Below, one piece after another: positions 16,082-27,010 of a DNA stretch of 36,688 nucleotides (the stretch's first letter is position 1; every line of letters begins with the position of its first letter). The notes below the pieces were generated by a model that was given only the letters and a program-made list of their open reading frames with translations, was not told the DNA's origin and did not search any database. A program made the translations under genes and the position numbers. This DNA comes from Mycobacterium scrofulaceum (lineage in GTDB: Bacteria > Actinomycetota > Actinomycetes > Mycobacteriales > Mycobacteriaceae), in assembly GCF_001667885.1 (NCBI RefSeq), contig NZ_LZJW01000100.1, positions 1-36,688 on the forward strand, read 5' to 3'.

Positions 16082-17539
16082 ATGGACCAATCTGATGCTC
16101 CACTGTTAGATGCGCTGGTCGATTACCGCGAGAAGAACCGGTACGGGTTCACGCCGCCGGGCCACCGGCAGGGCCGCGGCACCGACGAACGGGTGCTGGC
16201 GGTGCTGGGCCGCGAGCCGTTCGCCGACGACGTACTGGCCAGCGGCGGGCTGGACGACCGCAGGACCAGCCACCAATACCTGAAGCACGCCGAAGACCTG
16301 ATGGCCGAGGCCGTGGGCGCCGACATCGCCTGGTTCTCCACCTGTGGCAGTTCCCTATCGGTCAAGGCGGCGATGATGGCCGTGGCCGGCGGCGACGGCA
16401 GCCTGTTGGTGGGGCGGGACAGCCACAAGTCGATCGTGGCGGGGCTCATATTCTCCGGGGTTCAGCCCCGGTGGATCACCCCCAGCTGGGACGCCGAGCA
16501 TCATTTCTCGCATCCGCCGTCGCCGCGGCAGGTGGAAGAGGCCTGGGACAAGCACCCCGACGCCGCCGGCGCGCTCATCGTCAGCCCCAGCCCGTACGGC
16601 ACGTGCGCCGACATCGCCGGCATCGCCGAGGTCTGCCACGCGCGCGGCAAACCGTTGATCATCGACGAGGCCTGGGGCGCACACCTGCCGTTCCACGAGA
16701 ATCTGCCGACCTGGGCGATGGACGCCGACGCGGACGTGTGCGTGGTCAGCGTCCACAAGATGGGCGCCGGGTTCGAACAGGGTTCGGTGTTTCACGTGCA
16801 GGGTGACCGGATCGACAAGGACCGCCTATCGGCGTGCGCGGACCTGCTGATGACCACTAGCCCCAACGTCCTGGTGTACGCCGCGATGGACGGGTGGCGG
16901 CGCCAGATGGTGCAGCACGGCCACGAATTGCTCGGCAACGCTATGGATCTCGCGTGCCAGCTGCGTCAGGACATCGAATCCATCCCCGACGTGAAGGTGC
17001 TCGACGACGAATTGCTCGGCGTGCAGGCCTCCCATGACCTGGACCGGATGCAAGTGCTGATGGACGTGTCCGCTACGGGCACCTCCGGTTATCAGGCCCA
17101 TGACTGGCTACGCGAGCACGCCCACATCGACACGGGGATGAGCGATCATCGCCGCATTCTGGCGACGCTGTCGATGGCCGACGACAAGGAAACAGCGAGC
17201 CGCCTCACCGAGGCGCTTGCGGCGTGGCGCAAGGCCGCCGACGACTTCGACCCGCCGCCGCCCATCGACCTGCCGTCGCCCGAGCAGCTGCAGCTGGAAA
17301 CGGTCTGCCCGCCGCGCGACGCATTCTTCGGACGCGTCGAGCAGGTTCCGACCGCTGAGGCCGCGGGCCGCGTTGCCGCCGAGCAGTGCACGCCGTATCC
17401 GCCGGGGATTCCCGCCGTGGTGCCCGGCGAGCGGCTCAACGACGCCGTGCTGGATTACCTGTGCTCCGGTGTGCGGGCCGGCATGAACGTCCCCGATGCG
17501 GCGGATCCGTCGCTGCAGACCATCCGCGTGCTCGCCTAG
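16082..17539 (+). CDS. PLP-dependent Orn/Lys/Arg decarboxylase-family protein
   Basis: This 485-residue fold-type I PLP enzyme belongs to the group of bacterial ornithine/lysine/arginine decarboxylases, making polyamines or their precursors. It shows the N-terminal FTPPGHRQGRG motif, the glycine region STCGSS (86-91), DEAWGAH (Asp195 for the PLP pyridine) and the Schiff-base Lys226 in SVHKMGAG. The C-terminal small domain ends around CTPYPPGIPAVVPGE. It is about half the length of the long wing-domain decarboxylases such as M. tuberculosis Rv2531c, resembling the short SpeA/Cad type of Bacillus. Substrate cannot be assigned. The ATG at 16082 is 29 bp after the recQ stop, so the two may be co-transcribed. 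Confidence 0.88.
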   Translation: MDQSDAPLLDALVDYREKNRYGFTPPGHRQGRGTDERVLAVLGREPFADDVLASGGLDDRRTSHQYLKHAEDLMAEAVGADIAWFSTCGSSLSVKAAMMAVAGGDGSLLVGRDSHKSIVAGLIFSGVQPRWITPSWDAEHHFSHPPSPRQVEEAWDKHPDAAGALIVSPSPYGTCADIAGIAEVCHARGKPLIIDEAWGAHLPFHENLPTWAMDADADVCVVSVHKMGAGFEQGSVFHVQGDRIDKDRLSACADLLMTTSPNVLVYAAMDGWRRQMVQHGHELLGNAMDLACQLRQDIESIPDVKVLDDELLGVQASHDLDRMQVLMDVSATGTSGYQAHDWLREHAHIDTGMSDHRRILATLSMADDKETASRLTEALAAWRKAADDFDPPPPIDLPSPEQLQLETVCPPRDAFFGRVEQVPTAEAAGRVAAEQCTPYPPGIPAVVPGERLNDAVLDYLCSGVRAGMNVPDAADPSLQTIRVLA

Positions 17540-17554
17540 CGGCGAATCCGGGCG

Positions 17555-17569
17555 CGGCCGTCGCGGCCG
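17555..17569. terminator. GC hairpin between convergent genes, possible terminator
   Basis: CGGCCG-TCG-CGGCCG forms a 6-bp stem with a 3-nt loop in the 45-bp gap between the stops of the decarboxylase (plus) and dehydrogenase (minus) genes. No T-tract follows on either strand, so it may serve as a bidirectional terminator without a U-tail. The evidence is only position and symmetry. Confidence 0.35.
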
Positions 17570-17584
17570 TCAAACGAAATTGAG

Positions 17585-18364
17585 TCAGCGCGGCCGCGAC
17601 ATCACCCGGTTGCCAACGGCTTTGACGCTGTCGGGCAGCAGGTGGTTGGCCGCTCCCATCGCCTTGACGAGGACCGAGCCGGCGACGACCTTCTGATCGC
17701 CGCGCATCAACGCCTCGAACCCTTGCCGCGCGACCTTGGCGGGGTCGTCCTTCGGCCCCTTGCCCATCAGGGACTCCACCATCTTGGCGCGTGCGAAGAA
17801 ATTGGTGTCCGTCGGCCCGGGCATCAGCGCTGTCACCGTGATTGCGGTGTCACGCAATTCGTCCTGGAGCGCCTCGGCGAACGATTGCACGAACGACTTC
17901 GACGCGTTGTACACCGGCTGATAGGAGCCCGGCATCTGCGACGCGATGGACGACGTGAACAGGACCTTGCCCGCTTCGCGATTTGCCATGTCGCGCAGGA
18001 CCAGCTTGGCCAGGTGGACCGTCGAGCGCACGTTGAGATCGACGATGCTCAGGTCGTCGGCGAGCTCGCTCTTGAGGAACATCTCGCCGCGTCCGATGCC
18101 CGCGTTCAGCGCGGCGGCGGCCAACACGCGGTCGCCTTCAATTGCGCTCTGGTACAAGTGCTCCACCCCCTCGGGGGTGCGCAGGTCCACCTGCACCGGC
18201 TGCACCATGGAACTCCACCGGGACAGTTTGTCCGGGACGTCACTGATGGCGTCGTCTTCGGCGGCCACGACCAGGTCATAACCGTGTTGGGCGAACTGCT
18301 TGGCCAGTTCGAGCCCAATACCACTGGACGCGCCGGTCACTAACGCTAATTGTGCTTGGGTCAT
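17585..18364 (-). CDS. Short-chain dehydrogenase/reductase
   Basis: This 259-residue classical SDR is an NAD(P)H-dependent oxidoreductase of unknown substrate. The cofactor motif TGASSGIG lies at 10-17, the structural NAG motif at 87-89, catalytic Ser138/139 in FTSSIAS, and Tyr152/Lys156 in YNASK. After the fold, PGPTDTNFFARAKM marks the substrate loop. The acidic residue pattern after beta-2 (AAEDD) favours NAD over NADP, though this is weak evidence. It converges with the decarboxylase and is followed upstream, with 53 bp between them, by era on the same strand. Confidence 0.92.
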   Translation of the reverse strand: MTQAQLALVTGASSGIGLELAKQFAQHGYDLVVAAEDDAISDVPDKLSRWSSMVQPVQVDLRTPEGVEHLYQSAIEGDRVLAAAALNAGIGRGEMFLKSELADDLSIVDLNVRSTVHLAKLVLRDMANREAGKVLFTSSIASQMPGSYQPVYNASKSFVQSFAEALQDELRDTAITVTALMPGPTDTNFFARAKMVESLMGKGPKDDPAKVARQGFEALMRGDQKVVAGSVLVKAMGAANHLLPDSVKAVGNRVMSRPR

Positions 18365-18417
18365 ACGCGACGGCTACCCGTAGCCGATGCCATCAAACTC
18401 CGCGGGAAAATACGACT

Positions 18418-19317
18418 TCAGAAGCCAAGCCGACCAAGCTGTTTGGGGTCGCTCTGCCAGTTTTTGGCCACCTTCACGCGCAGGTCGAGGTAGACCTTGG
18501 TGCCCAGCAACTTCTCGATCTGGCCGCGCGCCGCGGTACCGACCTGGCGCAGCCGGGTGCCACCCTTGCCGATGATGATCCCCTTCTGGCTGTCGCGCTC
18601 GACGTAGAGCAGCGCGTGCACGTCGATCAGGTCGTCGCGGTCCGCCCGGGGGCTGACCTCGTCGATGACGACCGCCAGCGAATGCGGCAGCTCGTCGCGA
18701 ACGCCCTCCAGGGCGGCCTCGCGGATGAGCTCCGCCATCAGGACTTCCTCGGGTTCGTCGGTGAGCTCGCCGTCGGGGTAGTACGCCGGGCCGGCGGGCA
18801 GCGCCGCGGCCAGCACGTCGATCAGCACGTCGACCTGCGCCCCGGTGGCGGCCGACACGGGGACGATCTCGGCCGAGTCGCCGACCAGTTCACTGACCGC
18901 GACCAGCTGAGCGGCCACCCGCTCTTTGGGCACCTTGTCGATCTTGGTGACGATGGCGACCAACGTCGTCCTCGGTGCGGTCGAACGGATTTGGTCGACG
19001 ATCCACCTGTCCCCAGGGCCGATCGCCTCATCGGCCGGGATGCACAAGCCGATGATGTCGACCTCGGCGTAGGTGTCGCGCACCAGGTCGTTGAGCCGCT
19101 TGCCCAGCAGCGTGCGCGGCCGGTGCAGACCCGGCGTGTCCACCAGGATGATCTGGAAGTTCTCCCGGTGCACGATGCCGCGAATGGTGTGCCGGGTGGT
19201 TTGCGGGCGTGTCGAGGTGATCGCCACCTTCGTGCCGACAAGCGCGTTGGTCAGCGTCGACTTGCCCGTGTTCGGCCTGCCGACCAAACACACGAAACCG
19301 GAATGGAATTCGGTCAT
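18418..19317 (-). CDS. era: GTPase Era
   Basis: This 299-residue GTPase binds the 3' end of 16S rRNA and assists small-subunit assembly. G1 is GRPNTGKS, G2 lies around STRPQTTRH, G3 is DTPG and G4 is TKID. The C-terminal KH domain includes GIIIGKGGTRLRQVG. Its length is as in M. tuberculosis (about 300). It is the last of the hrcA-to-era minus-strand run, 64 bp after corC. Confidence 0.97.
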   Translation of the reverse strand: MTEFHSGFVCLVGRPNTGKSTLTNALVGTKVAITSTRPQTTRHTIRGIVHRENFQIILVDTPGLHRPRTLLGKRLNDLVRDTYAEVDIIGLCIPADEAIGPGDRWIVDQIRSTAPRTTLVAIVTKIDKVPKERVAAQLVAVSELVGDSAEIVPVSAATGAQVDVLIDVLAAALPAGPAYYPDGELTDEPEEVLMAELIREAALEGVRDELPHSLAVVIDEVSPRADRDDLIDVHALLYVERDSQKGIIIGKGGTRLRQVGTAARGQIEKLLGTKVYLDLRVKVAKNWQSDPKQLGRLGF

Positions 19318-19381
19318 CTCACCGACTCGACAGGCGCTACTGGGCGGGGACCCCTCGCTCGCGGGGGGCGGAAGCTGGACG

Positions 19382-20686
19382 TCACGAGGGGTGCGCTCCG
19401 TCGGAACCGTTGGACTCGGGTTCGACCGGGCTCAGCAGGACCGTGCCGATCCGCACGCGCCCCCGGTGGTCGGTGCCGCCTTCGGCCTGGAGCCGCAGGC
19501 CATGCGAGACCACTTCGGCTCCGGGGAGCGGAACCCGCCCCAGTTCCAGGGCGAGCAGGCCGCCCACGGTGTCGACGTCGAGATCGTCGTCGAATTCCAC
19601 GTCGTACAGCTCGCCGAGGTCTTCGATCGGCAGCCGCGCCGAGACGCGGAACCGCTTGTCGCCCAGGTCTTCCACCGGGGCCGTCTCCGCCTGGTCGTAC
19701 TCGTCGGCGATCTCGCCGACGATTTCCTCCAGCACGTCTTCGATGGTCACCAGGCCGGCTATCGCGCCGTACTCGTCGACGAGAAGGGCCATGTGGTTGC
19801 GGTCGCGCTGCATCTCGCGCAGCAGCGTGTCCAGCGGCTTGGAGTCCGGCACGAACACCGCCGGACGCATGACCTGGGCCACGGTGATGCCCCGGCCGCC
19901 GTCACCCGAGAGAAAGCTCTGCTGCACAAGATCTTTCAGGTACACGACCCCGACGATGTCGTCGACGTTCTCCCCGATCACCGGGAGGCGCGAATGGCCG
20001 CTGCGCACCGCGAGGTTCAACGCTTGACTGGCCAGCTTGTCGCTTTCGATCCAGATCATCTCGGTGCGGGGCACCATCACCTCGCGAGCCGGGGTGTCAC
20101 CGAGTTCGAAGACGGACTCGATCATCCGCCGCTCGTCGGCTGCGACGACGCCGCGCTGCTGGGCCAGGTCGACGACTTCGCGTAGCTCGATCTCGGACGC
20201 GAACGGCCCATTGCGCAAGCCGCGGCCCGGTGTCAGCGCATTACCCAGGACCACCAGCAACCGGCTGAGCGGCATCAATAACCACGAGATCAGCCGCAGG
20301 GGAACGGCTGTCGTCAACGAGATGGAGTACGCGTGCTGACGGCCGAGGGTGCGCGGGCCGACCCCGATGACGACGAAGCTGATGACCACCATGGTGGCCG
20401 CGGCGCCGAACAGCGCCCAATTGAGGCCGAAGTTGTCGTACAGGAACAGCACCAGCAGCACGGTGGCCGTGACTTCGCAGGTGATCCGCAGCAATACGAC
20501 CAGGTTGATGTAGCGCGGCCGCTCGGCCATCACCTCGGACAGTGACACCGCGCCGGGCCGTTCCTCGCGCACGAGCTCCTGGACCCGGGCCAGCGACACC
20601 GTGCTCATCGCCGCGTCGATCGCGGCGAACAGCCCGCCGATAGCGATCAGCGCCAACGCGCCGAGCAGCCAAGACAGACCGGTCAA
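19382..20686 (-). CDS. CorC/CNNM-family transporter protein (DUF21, CBS pair, CorC_HlyC)
   Basis: This 434-residue membrane protein is related to magnesium/cobalt efflux CorC and CNNM proteins. The N-terminal DUF21 region has about three or four transmembrane segments ([16 protein letters not shown], then segments near ATVLLVLFL and [13 protein letters not shown]). A paired CBS region follows ([57 protein letters not shown]), then a CorC_HlyC domain ([19 protein letters not shown]). It matches M. tuberculosis Rv2366c (435 residues). The TTG at 20686 is chosen as start: it gives MTGLSWLLG, matches that protein, and overlaps the upstream stop codon as TTGA. Longer in-frame starts exist to 20812 but read through the preceding gene. 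Confidence 0.92.
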   Translation of the reverse strand: MTGLSWLLGALALIAIGGLFAAIDAAMSTVSLARVQELVREERPGAVSLSEVMAERPRYINLVVLLRITCEVTATVLLVLFLYDNFGLNWALFGAAATMVVISFVVIGVGPRTLGRQHAYSISLTTAVPLRLISWLLMPLSRLLVVLGNALTPGRGLRNGPFASEIELREVVDLAQQRGVVAADERRMIESVFELGDTPAREVMVPRTEMIWIESDKLASQALNLAVRSGHSRLPVIGENVDDIVGVVYLKDLVQQSFLSGDGGRGITVAQVMRPAVFVPDSKPLDTLLREMQRDRNHMALLVDEYGAIAGLVTIEDVLEEIVGEIADEYDQAETAPVEDLGDKRFRVSARLPIEDLGELYDVEFDDDLDVDTVGGLLALELGRVPLPGAEVVSHGLRLQAEGGTDHRGRVRIGTVLLSPVEPESNGSDGAHPS

Positions 20687-21975
20687 TTGCCGGAAGACCT
20701 CGACGTGGCGACGGGCTGTTCTACGTCGTCGTCGCTCCGCTTTCGGTTGAGCGCCCAGGCGGCGAGGCACACCACGACCCCCAATGCCCCGTAGCCCAGC
20801 GCCGAGGGCCACCAGGGTTGGGCGGGCTGGGTGGGCTCCGCGGGCGGGCGAACGGCGAGCACCACCAGGAAGCTGCCGTCGTCGGTCGGGCCGGCGTGCG
20901 GCAACGACTGGGTCTTGGTCACGCTGATTTGGGTGCTGCTGCTGCTGGAGTCGTTGGTCTGGCCCCAGGCCAAGGTGGAGTCGTCGAGCAGGAAGACGTC
21001 TTGGCTGCCGCCGGGTTGGCTGTCGTCGCGGCCCACCACCGATACGTGGCCGACCTCCAGCGTCTGGTCGACGGCGGGGACGGAGATCAGGACGTTCTGG
21101 TACAGCTTCGGCGGCTCGGGTGGCTTGTAGTCCGGCGGCGGTGGACCGTTGAAACCTTCCGGCGGCACGGAGCCCCCGCCGTAGAAGCTGCCCGACACCA
21201 CCCAGCCATCACCGACCGCGGTGAACGGGACGACGCCGACAGTGGCGGCGTCGAGCACCATCCGGGCGCCCGGCGCCAGGTACGCCTCCCGGTCGGCGCC
21301 GTTGTAGGAGTAGCGGAACGTCATCCCCTGGTTCAGCGGGTTGAACAGGGCCGGGCGGCGGAAGGGGTCGTCGTAGTCGACGTAGTCCCAGTGCCGAGGC
21401 CGGACCAGCCGCTGGTTGTCGACCTTCAGGACGTCGACGTTCTCCCGGTGGGTGCTGACGACGTTCTGCACGCGCTGGTTGAAGTCAACCTGCTTCGGCG
21501 GTTTCGGCGGGTCGGCGGGATTGACCCGCGTCGGCGGTGCGGCCTTGGCCGCCGCGACCGCCTGGGCCGGAACGTCGAGCCCGCGGGGCGGCGCCACCAC
21601 CGAGACGTTTCGCGACGCGTCGGGACCCGGCGGGTTGATCGTCGGAAGCGTGTTGGCGGGCGGCAGGTTCGGCGGGGGAATGAGCGGCGGGGCCTGTACC
21701 GGCACCGTGCTCGGCGGCTCGTACGGCGGGACCACGGGGACCTGCACCGGGCTGGGCGGCGGCTGAACCCGGCGGGGCGGCGCGTCCTGGGAGCACACGT
21801 TGGAGGTGTGATACTGCGCCACCAGGTATTGGCACCAGTTGCAGCTGGTCGGGTTCGCCCCGCCGCCGGCGCACGGAGCCGCGTCGGCCACGCCGATCGT
21901 GGTGGCCACCGACGAGATCGGTGCCAGGGCAATGGCGGCCGCGGCCGCGATTCCGAGTGCTTTTTGTCGGCTCAA
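20683..21975 (-). CDS. Unrecognised proline-rich secreted, C-terminally anchored protein
   Basis: I do not recognise this 430-residue protein. Residues 1-32 form a Sec-type signal ([15 protein letters not shown], then GVADA before the mature start). A short cysteine cluster follows at 35, 45, 48 and 61 (C-x9-C-x2-C-x12-C). Residues about 65-165 are Pro-rich, with many PP pairs. A globular domain at about 165-315 has [20 protein letters not shown] and a further Pro loop at 278-290. A Ser run at 344-347 precedes an extracellular tail, and one transmembrane helix (about 388-410, ending [10 protein letters not shown]) anchors the C-terminus with the tail inside. TTG at 21975 overlaps the ybeY stop, and its own stop overlaps the corC start, so it sits inside a coupled operon. 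It appears absent from this place in M. tuberculosis, where I remember ybeY next to corC. Confidence 0.88.
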   Translation of the reverse strand: MSRQKALGIAAAAAIALAPISSVATTIGVADAAPCAGGGANPTSCNWCQYLVAQYHTSNVCSQDAPPRRVQPPPSPVQVPVVPPYEPPSTVPVQAPPLIPPPNLPPANTLPTINPPGPDASRNVSVVAPPRGLDVPAQAVAAAKAAPPTRVNPADPPKPPKQVDFNQRVQNVVSTHRENVDVLKVDNQRLVRPRHWDYVDYDDPFRRPALFNPLNQGMTFRYSYNGADREAYLAPGARMVLDAATVGVVPFTAVGDGWVVSGSFYGGGSVPPEGFNGPPPPDYKPPEPPKLYQNVLISVPAVDQTLEVGHVSVVGRDDSQPGGSQDVFLLDDSTLAWGQTNDSSSSSTQISVTKTQSLPHAGPTDDGSFLVVLAVRPPAEPTQPAQPWWPSALGYGALGVVVCLAAWALNRKRSDDDVEQPVATSRSSGN

Positions 21976-22505
21976 TTGTCGAAATACCTTGACTTGTCCA
22001 GCAGTTGGCGATCCCGCTCCTGCTGGCGATCCTGATGGTAGGCCTGGACCTGCTCGGCGACCCACTCTTCGAGCAACCGGTCTTGCAGGGCGAACATCTC
22101 TTTTTCCTCGTCCGGTTCGCCGTGGTCGTAGCCCAGTAGATGCAGCACGCCGTGGATGGTCAACAGCGCCAGCTCATGTCCCAGGGTGTGGCCCGCCGCA
22201 TCGGCCTGCCCGGAGGCGAATTCCGGGCACAGCACGATGTCGCCAAGCATCGACGGCCCCGGCTCGGGGGCGTCGGGCCGGCCCCCCGGCTCGAGCTCGT
22301 CCATCGGGAAGCTCATCACGTCCGTCGGCCCGGGCAGGTCCATCCAGCGCATGTGCAGGTCGGCCATCGCCGCGGTGTCCAACAACACCATCGACAACTC
22401 GGCGGCCGGGTTGACGTCCATCTTGGCGATGACAAACCGTGCGACGCTGATCAATTCGGTTTCGGAAACGTCGATGCCCGACTCGTTGGAGACCTCGATG
22501 CTCAT
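21972..22505 (-). CDS. ybeY: Endoribonuclease YbeY
   Basis: This 177-residue zinc-dependent endonuclease is needed for 16S rRNA 3' processing and ribosome quality control. The UPF0054 signature [11 protein letters not shown], preceded by GHELALLTI, supplies the three metal-binding His residues. The rest, including [21 protein letters not shown], matches the mycobacterial YbeY (Rv2367c). The ATG at 22505 follows the phoH stop by 30 bp. Its stop TGA overlaps the start TTG of the next gene as TTGA. Confidence 0.96.
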   Translation of the reverse strand: MSIEVSNESGIDVSETELISVARFVIAKMDVNPAAELSMVLLDTAAMADLHMRWMDLPGPTDVMSFPMDELEPGGRPDAPEPGPSMLGDIVLCPEFASGQADAAGHTLGHELALLTIHGVLHLLGYDHGEPDEEKEMFALQDRLLEEWVAEQVQAYHQDRQQERDRQLLDKSRYFDN

Positions 22506-22535
22506 AAGACGCCCATCAACCCGTCACAACCTTCG

Positions 22536-23594
22536 TCACCGGCGCCCGCGCGAGCCCGACGCCCGACGAGCCGCCCGGTTGGCCGCCAATCCGGGCTCTT
22601 CGAATTTCGCGTAGGCGTCCACGATTTCGGAGACCAGCCGGTGGCGCACCACGTCGACGCTGGTGAGCTCCGCGATGTGGATGTCCTCCACGCTGTCCAG
22701 GATCTCGATCGCCGAGCGCAGGCCCGACCTGGCGCCGCCGGGCAGATCCACCTGGGTGATGTCGCCGGTGATCACCATCTTCGACCCGAAGCCGAGCCGG
22801 GTGAGAAACATCTTCATCTGCTCGGCGGTGGTGTTCTGCGCCTCGTCGAGGACGATGAAGGCCGAATTCAGTGTGCGGCCGCGCATATAGGCCAGCGGCG
22901 CCACCTCGATGACCCCGGCCGACATCAGCTTCGGGATCAGCTCGGGGTCCATCATGTCGTAGAGCGCGTCATACAGCGGTCGCAAATACGGGTCGATCTT
23001 CTCGCTCAGGGTGCCCGGCAAGAAGCCAAGGCGCTCACCGGCCTCCACCGCGGGGCGGGTGAGGATGATGCGATTGACCTGTTTGGTTTGCAGCGCGCTG
23101 ACCGCCTTGGCCATCGCCAGGTACGTCTTGCCGGTGCCGGCCGGGCCGACCCCGAAGACGATGGTGTTGGCGTCGATCGCGTCGACGTAACGCTTCTGGT
23201 TGAGGGTCTTGGGCCGGATCGTCTTGCCGCGCCGCGACAGGATATCCAGGGTGAGCACTTCGGCCGGCGACTCGTTGTCGCTGCCGGTCAGCATGGCGAC
23301 GCTGTGCCGGACCACCTCCGGCGTCAGCGGCTGGCCGTTGGCGACGATCGCGACCAGCTCGGAAACCGCCCGCTCGGCGAGAGCGACGTCGGCCGGCTCG
23401 CCGGAGACCGTCACGGCATTGCCCCGCACATGCAGATCGGCGTTCAGGCTGCGCTCCAGCGCACGAAGGTTTTCGTCGGCCGAGCCCAACAAACCGACGA
23501 CGACATCGGGCGGAACATCGATGCTGCTGCGTACTTGGGCGTTGGCCTGGAGGCCTCCGGCTGCGTCAACAGCGCTGGTCTCGCGGGGCGTCAC
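22536..23594 (-). CDS. phoH: PhoH-family ATPase
   Basis: This 352-residue PhoH-like P-loop ATPase is possibly an RNA helicase or a partner in RNA metabolism. An N-terminal KH-like region (about 20-90) is followed by Walker A GPAGTGKT (150-157), the [19 protein letters not shown] block and Walker B IVLDEAQN. It has no C-terminal nuclease domain, so it is PhoH1 rather than the VapC-linked PhoH2. The GTG at 23594 is the start and gives the exact length of the M. tuberculosis Rv2368c protein. Co-oriented with ybeY, it fits the widely conserved phoH-ybeY-era ribosome maturation cluster. Confidence 0.95.
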   Translation of the reverse strand: MTPRETSAVDAAGGLQANAQVRSSIDVPPDVVVGLLGSADENLRALERSLNADLHVRGNAVTVSGEPADVALAERAVSELVAIVANGQPLTPEVVRHSVAMLTGSDNESPAEVLTLDILSRRGKTIRPKTLNQKRYVDAIDANTIVFGVGPAGTGKTYLAMAKAVSALQTKQVNRIILTRPAVEAGERLGFLPGTLSEKIDPYLRPLYDALYDMMDPELIPKLMSAGVIEVAPLAYMRGRTLNSAFIVLDEAQNTTAEQMKMFLTRLGFGSKMVITGDITQVDLPGGARSGLRSAIEILDSVEDIHIAELTSVDVVRHRLVSEIVDAYAKFEEPGLAANRAARRASGSRGRR

Positions 23595-23782
23595 GTGGCT
23601 CTCGATGCCTGCTTTCTCGGCTTGTCGGTGGTTTGCTCGGCTGCCTAAGTCTACGCCGGGGGCCCTGGTTGGTCAGCCTTCAACCGCCATTCGCCCCGTT
23701 GGTCAGCACTGCGGCCCGCGGCCCCCGGGTGCGATCCGGCTGACGGTCGCTGTGCGGCGAAAGTGGGAAGCGGGGCGCAAAA

Positions 23783-24544
23783 CTACAGGCTCGACGCGGT
23801 ATCCCAGCGCGGGGTGAGCACGCCGAGCGCGCCCAGCGCCACCGCCGCGGCGGTCGAGGTGCGCAGCACCTGGGGGCCCAGCCGCACCGCCACGGCACCC
23901 GCCTCGGTCAGCGCGGCGATCTCGTCGGGCGCGATGCCGCCCTCGGGACCCACCACCACGAGCAACGACGTCGCGCCCGCGATATCGAGGCGGGTCAGCG
24001 GGTCGGCGGCCGACTCGTGCAACGCCAGGACCACCCCGCCGGCGCCCACCTCGTCGCGGACCCGCTCGACCAGCGCCGCGGTGGACAGGACGCCGTCGAC
24101 GGGCGGAATGTGCGCCCGACGTGATTGCCTGGCCGCCGCACGGGCGACGGCGCGCCAACGGCGCAGTCCCTTGTCCACGCGCGCGCCCTGCCAACTGGCC
24201 ACACACCGGGCCGCCTGCCAGGCCAGGAAGGCGTCGGCACCGGCCTCCGTGGCCAACTCGATGGCCAGCTCCGAGCGATCCGACTTCGGCAACGCCTGCA
24301 CCACAGTGACGGGCGGCTGCCCGGCCGCGACGCTCCAGCGCTTGAGCACCCGGGCGCGCAACCCGTCGCGGCCGGCGTGCTCGACCTCGCAGTGCGCCAG
24401 CCCGCCGGCGCCATCGCCGAGCACCAATTGCTCCCCGGGGCGAATCCGCCGCACGGTGGCCGCGTGGAACCCCTCGTCGCCGTCGAGGACGGCCAGCGAG
24501 CCGACGTCGGGCAGTGCGTCGACGTAGAAGAGGGTCGCGACCAT
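23783..24544 (-). CDS. rsmE: 16S rRNA m3U1498 methyltransferase RsmE
   Basis: This 253-residue SPOUT-class methyltransferase methylates U1498 of 16S rRNA near the ribosomal decoding site. The N-terminal PUA-like part is followed by the knotted SAM-binding region: [18 protein letters not shown], the [12 protein letters not shown] loop and [17 protein letters not shown] at the C-terminus. It is 24 bp after dnaJ2 and on the same strand. A 188-bp gap separates its stop from the phoH start and shows no convincing gene. Confidence 0.94.
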   Translation of the reverse strand: MVATLFYVDALPDVGSLAVLDGDEGFHAATVRRIRPGEQLVLGDGAGGLAHCEVEHAGRDGLRARVLKRWSVAAGQPPVTVVQALPKSDRSELAIELATEAGADAFLAWQAARCVASWQGARVDKGLRRWRAVARAAARQSRRAHIPPVDGVLSTAALVERVRDEVGAGGVVLALHESAADPLTRLDIAGATSLLVVVGPEGGIAPDEIAALTEAGAVAVRLGPQVLRTSTAAAVALGALGVLTPRWDTASSL

Positions 24545-24568
24545 GTGCGCGCCTTTGCGTGCCGGCGA

Positions 24569-25714
24569 CTAGCGCCCGGTGAACGTTTCGCGTAGCCGGC
24601 TGAACAGGCCGCCGCCGGCGTGCGTCGAGCGGACCTCGGGAACGTCGCGGCTGCGCCGGGCCTTCAGCTCACGCAGCAGTTCGGTGTCGTGGTGGTCCAG
24701 TCGGGTGGGCACGACCACCTCGACGTGCACGTGCAGGTCGCCCCGGGTGCCCGACCGCAGGTGCGGCATCCCGCGGCCCCGCAGCGTGATGACCGAATTC
24801 GGTTGCGTGCCGGGCGGAATGGTGACCTCGCTGAGGCCGTCCAGGATGGCGTCGATGGTGACCGCGGCGCCCAGCGCCGCGTCGATCATGGGCACCGACA
24901 CCGTGCAGTGCAGGTCGTCGCCTTCGCGGACGAAGACGTCGTGGGCCTGCTCGTGAACCTCGACGTACAGGTCGCCGGCCGGCCCGCCCCCGGGCCCGAC
25001 CTCGCCCTGGGCGGCGAGCCGAACCCGCATGCCGTCGCCCACCCCGGCGGGGATCTTGACGCTGATCTCGCGCCGGGCGCGGACCCGGCCGTCACCCATG
25101 CATTGGTGGCACGGGTCGGGGATGACCGTTCCGACGCCGCGGCAGGTGGGACACGGCCTCGACGTCATCACCTGGCCCAGCAGCGACCGCTGCACCGTCT
25201 GCACCTCACCGCGTCCGCCGCAGGTGTCGCACGGGACCGGCACCGAGTCGCCGTTGGTGCCCTTGCCCTGGCAGCGGTCGCACAACACCGCGGTGTCGAC
25301 GGTGACCTGCTTGGTCACTCCGGTGGCGCACTCTTCGAGGTCGAGCCGCATCCGCAGCAGCGAGTCCGACCCGGGACGCACCCGGCCGATCGGGCCGCGG
25401 GAGGTCGCGCCGCCGCTGAAGCCGCCGCCGAAGAACGCTTCGAACACGTCACCGAGGCCGCCGAACCCGCCGCCGAACCCGCCGCCCGCGGCGGCGTTTT
25501 CCATCGGATCGCCGCCGAGGTCGACGATGCGTCGCTTCTCGGGGTCGCTGAGCACCTCGTAGGCGACGCTGATCTCCTTGAACTTCGCCTGCGCGGCCTC
25601 ATCCGGGTTCACGTCGGGATGCAGCTCGCGCGCCAGCTTGCGGTACGCGCGCTTGATCTCCGCGTCGCTGGCATTTCTGCCCACCCCGAGCAGCCCGTAA
25701 TAGTCGCGTGCCAC
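24569..25714 (-). CDS. dnaJ2: Chaperone protein DnaJ2
   Basis: This 381-residue Hsp40 stimulates the ATPase of DnaK and delivers unfolded proteins to it. The J domain begins [10 protein letters not shown] and has His32-Pro33-Asp34. A G/F linker (about 75-105) follows, then four zinc repeats [24 protein letters not shown] and CHQCMGDG, and the C-terminal substrate domain. The start is GTG at 25714 with an AGGAGA site upstream. It lies downstream of hrcA, as in M. tuberculosis, which places it in the HrcA-linked heat-shock unit. Confidence 0.97.
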   Translation of the reverse strand: MARDYYGLLGVGRNASDAEIKRAYRKLARELHPDVNPDEAAQAKFKEISVAYEVLSDPEKRRIVDLGGDPMENAAAGGGFGGGFGGLGDVFEAFFGGGFSGGATSRGPIGRVRPGSDSLLRMRLDLEECATGVTKQVTVDTAVLCDRCQGKGTNGDSVPVPCDTCGGRGEVQTVQRSLLGQVMTSRPCPTCRGVGTVIPDPCHQCMGDGRVRARREISVKIPAGVGDGMRVRLAAQGEVGPGGGPAGDLYVEVHEQAHDVFVREGDDLHCTVSVPMIDAALGAAVTIDAILDGLSEVTIPPGTQPNSVITLRGRGMPHLRSGTRGDLHVHVEVVVPTRLDHHDTELLRELKARRSRDVPEVRSTHAGGGLFSRLRETFTGR

Positions 25715-25772
25715 GCCTGACTCTCCTAAACCTGTTTCTTATCCCGCGCCTGCGCGTACCGCGGGTGCGCGT

Positions 25773-26810
<1,038 letters not shown>

Positions 26811-27010
26811 TCACCTCCCTGCACCGCGCTGACCGGGTCCATTTTACGGGTCCCCAGCCGCGCCAATGGTTACCAGCGGGCGGGCGGCGGCGGGCAGTCG
26901 GCGACGCCCGCACCGATTGGGGCCGCTTCGGCGCTGCCGACGCTTCTTCCGGTTAGCCTGTCCAGCATGAATCGGTCGGGTGCTCGCGACGCGTCGGGGA
27001 AGATCGGGTC

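Noticed and set aside
23595..23782. Possible small gene between phoH and rsmE
   Set aside because: The short frames here are extensions or shadows of neighbours, with no ribosome site or conserved sequence that I recognise.
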